Below, one piece after another: positions 62,242-64,000 of a DNA stretch of 64,000 nt. Source of the DNA: Pseudoalteromonas luteoviolacea (GTDB taxonomy: Bacteria > Pseudomonadota > Gammaproteobacteria > Enterobacterales > Alteromonadaceae); NCBI RefSeq assembly GCF_018100925.1, contig NZ_JAGJEH010000015.1, positions 62,001 through 126,000 on the forward strand, in the 5' to 3' direction. Below the pieces are notes generated by a model that did no database searches, had not been told where the DNA came from, and worked only from the letters and a program-made list of their open reading frames with translations. Both the position numbers and the translations under genes were made by a program. Position 1 is the stretch's first letter, and each line of letters begins with the position of its first letter.

Positions 62242-63339
62242 TTACTTACGAGTTAAAAATACACCTGATTCGACATGGTGCGTATAAGGGAACTGATCAA
62301 ATATAGCTATTCGCGAGATAGTATGCGTCTCAGTTAATATCTCGAGGTCTCGCTCCAGTGTATCTGGGTTGCAAGAAATGTAGATAATATTGTCGTAGTT
62401 ACTCACTAAGCGACAGGTTAGTTCATCCATACCTGCACGAGGTGGATCAACTAAAATTGTCTGACAGTTGTAAGATTGTAAATCTATTCCGTTGAGTCGA
62501 GAAAAGGTGCGTTTGCCTTGCATTGCGTCAGTAAACTCTTCACTCGACATGCGAATAATATCGAGGTTACCGACTTGGTTCGCTGCAATATTGTACTGTG
62601 CAGAATGGACTGATGATTTTGATATTTCAGTTGCAAGAACGCGGTCGAAGTGCTCAGCTAAGGCGATAGAAAAGTTACCATTACCGCAATAGAGCTCCAG
62701 CAAATCATTTGATAGTGGGACCGCGATGGATTTTGCCCATGACAACATTTTTTCATTCACTTTGGCGTTAGGCTGTGTAAAGCTATTTTCTACCTGTTGG
62801 TAAATATACTCTTTACCATCTACATTGAGCCTTTCAGTCACAAAGTCATCACCAAAAACGACTTTTTGCTTTCGCGCGCGGCCAATAAAATCAATTTTAT
62901 ATGTTTCTTGTAGCTCAGCTCTAAGCGCAGTCATCGCTTGTTGCCAGTCATCATCCAACTTTTTGTGGTAAAGCAAACTAACTAATATCTCACCACTGAG
63001 TGTTGAGAGGTAGTCGATTTGAAATAGCTTACGTCTCAGAATTTCATTGTGACGTAATTTATTCATCATCACTTGCATAAGCTCATTGACCAATGGAGCA
63101 CCAGGATCAAATTGGTCAACGCGTATTTTCTCTTTGCTTTGTTGATCAAACATTATGTGATACAAGTCTTCACCATCGTGCCATACTCGAAATTCACAGC
63201 GTTGCCTGTAGTGACTTTTTTCAGAGTCATAAACCTCTAATTCAGGTGCGTTAAAGCGTGCAAATTGCGTGCTGATGCGCTGTTTTTTTTCTGATAGCTG
63301 TTGGCTATACAAAGAAGTATCAATATTGATCACGGCCAT
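62242..63339 (-). CDS. trmA: tRNA (uracil-5-)-methyltransferase TrmA
   Basis: TrmA makes 5-methyluridine at tRNA position 54. The 365-residue length matches E. coli. The SAM-binding motif is LLELYCGNGNFSIALAEHF, LVDPPRAGMDELT is conserved, and the catalytic Cys is in IIYISCNPDTL. The N-terminal YRQRCEFRVWHDG and the TrmA-specific QVENSFTQPNAKVNEKMLSW separate it from RlmC/RlmD, and no Fe-S Cys set is present. Confidence 0.97.
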   Translation of the reverse strand: MAVINIDTSLYSQQLSEKKQRISTQFARFNAPELEVYDSEKSHYRQRCEFRVWHDGEDLYHIMFDQQSKEKIRVDQFDPGAPLVNELMQVMMNKLRHNEILRRKLFQIDYLSTLSGEILVSLLYHKKLDDDWQQAMTALRAELQETYKIDFIGRARKQKVVFGDDFVTERLNVDGKEYIYQQVENSFTQPNAKVNEKMLSWAKSIAVPLSNDLLELYCGNGNFSIALAEHFDRVLATEISKSSVHSAQYNIAANQVGNLDIIRMSSEEFTDAMQGKRTFSRLNGIDLQSYNCQTILVDPPRAGMDELTCRLVSNYDNIIYISCNPDTLERDLEILTETHTISRIAIFDQFPYTHHVESGVFLTRK

Positions 63340-63500
63340 GCTGAGATTACCTTTATGTATTGCAAGGAGGCGCTATTTTAGGTGGCGAGGAACATTTGTC
63401 CAGTGCTTACCATTAAAATTGCACTTTTATTGAACAAAATAGCTTTAGCTTTGGCGTATATGGCCGATAATTAACTGATAGGGTATAGCGGAGAGCAATC

Positions 63501-64000
63501 ATGAAGATCGGACAGTTGAATCAGCTGTTAAACCCAGCGATGCAGCACAATGCTGCGAAAGCTAAACCGACCATTCCTAATATCTCAATAAACTCCGATG
63601 TTTATCAAGGTAATAAGTCTCAGGTCGCAGCGAAAGTGCTCGATGATAAGTTGGCGCAAGCGCTTGGCATTGAAAAAAAAGAAGAGCAAGAAAAACCGCT
63701 CTTTGATTTCGAAGAGATTGTCAAAAATGTCCTTGGCTTTGTGCAAGGTGCAATTAACAAAGCAAAAGCTGATGGCAAAGATGATGACACATTAAAAGGT
63801 ATGCTTGAGCAAGCCCGCAAAGGGGTGCAAATGGGGATTGATGAAGCGACCGATGAATTAACCGAATCTGGTTTATTGAATGATGACATCACAGAGGGAA
63901 TTGAAAAGTCCAAAGAGGGCATCTTTAAAGGCTTGGATGAATTTGAAAAAGAGCTATTTGATCCAAGCCCTCAACATTTGTCAGTGAGTGCGGCTCAATT
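63501..64000 (+). CDS. DUF5610-like protein (partial, runs off the window)
   Basis: An open frame from ATG 63501 (GGAGAGCAA ribosome site) is still open at the end of the window, so only about 166 residues are seen. The start MKIGQLNQLLNPAMQHNAAK is followed by ISINSDVYQGNKSQVAAKVL, then LDDKLAQALGIEKKE and KNVLGFVQGAINKAKADGKD. The protein is helical and charged with no signal peptide. The layout recalls DUF5610 proteins of Alteromonadales; function unknown. The assignment is from memory of that family. Confidence 0.75.
   Translation, partial: MKIGQLNQLLNPAMQHNAAKAKPTIPNISINSDVYQGNKSQVAAKVLDDKLAQALGIEKKEEQEKPLFDFEEIVKNVLGFVQGAINKAKADGKDDDTLKGMLEQARKGVQMGIDEATDELTESGLLNDDITEGIEKSKEGIFKGLDEFEKELFDPSPQHLSVSAAQ

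Overview
The window looks like a chromosomal segment of a marine gammaproteobacterium of the Alteromonadales, most likely Pseudoalteromonas. This is inferred from gene content and order and from the protein sequences (fxsA next to groESL, a caa3-type cox operon with ctaG and SURF1, a gspC-N operon, a tandem dsbA pair next to srkA, and a DUF5610 gene). No database search was possible. I saw no rRNA, tRNA, CRISPR array or intact mobile element.

Layout. Positions 1-2.9 kb hold fxsA and the heat-shock operon groES-groEL, with a clear sigma-32-type promoter. Positions 2.9-11.1 kb form an accessory region. It holds a decayed IS3-family transposase, two orphan genes whose stop codons abut, a CadC/ToxR-like membrane regulator (wHTH + TM + beta-propeller) divergent from a secreted esterase and a beta-lactamase-fold serine hydrolase, and two small genes that look like double-glycine-leader peptide precursors with a shared cysteine-patterned core. 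Positions 11.2-19.3 kb are the aa3/caa3 cytochrome c oxidase operon with its assembly and heme A genes. Positions 19.4-28.1 kb are a complete chemosensory operon (STAS, CheY, CheA, CheW, a triple-PAS MCP, CheR, CheD, CheB).

Positions 28.1-41.9 kb hold a mixed housekeeping set: polysaccharide deacetylase, DinF-type MATE pump, NfuA, M14 peptidase, ComF, BioH, a small flagellar-rod-like protein, a SprA-related putative metalloprotease, Tex, GreB and OmpR/EnvZ. Positions 42.2-45.3 kb hold pckA, with a striking paired palindrome upstream, followed by the stress proteins Hsp33 and Hsp15. Positions 45.5-57 kb are a type II secretion operon, gspC to gspN. Positions 57-64 kb hold a UPF0149 protein, two small unknowns, ccoG, srkA, two tandem DsbA-type oxidoreductases, trmA and the start of a DUF5610 gene.

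Several groups plausibly work together. The cox operon makes the CuA/CuB/heme A centres of a terminal oxidase, and CcoG serves a second, cbb3-type oxidase. DsbA enzymes fold the secreted proteins exported by the type II system. GroESL, Hsp33 and Hsp15 are heat and redox stress proteins. The most novel item is the pair of small precursor-like peptides at 9819-10040 and 10633-10836. They have nearly the same leader ending in GG, and cores that share C-x2-F-x-C-x-T-x7-C-x-I-T-G-T. No modifying enzyme or exporter gene lies in the window.
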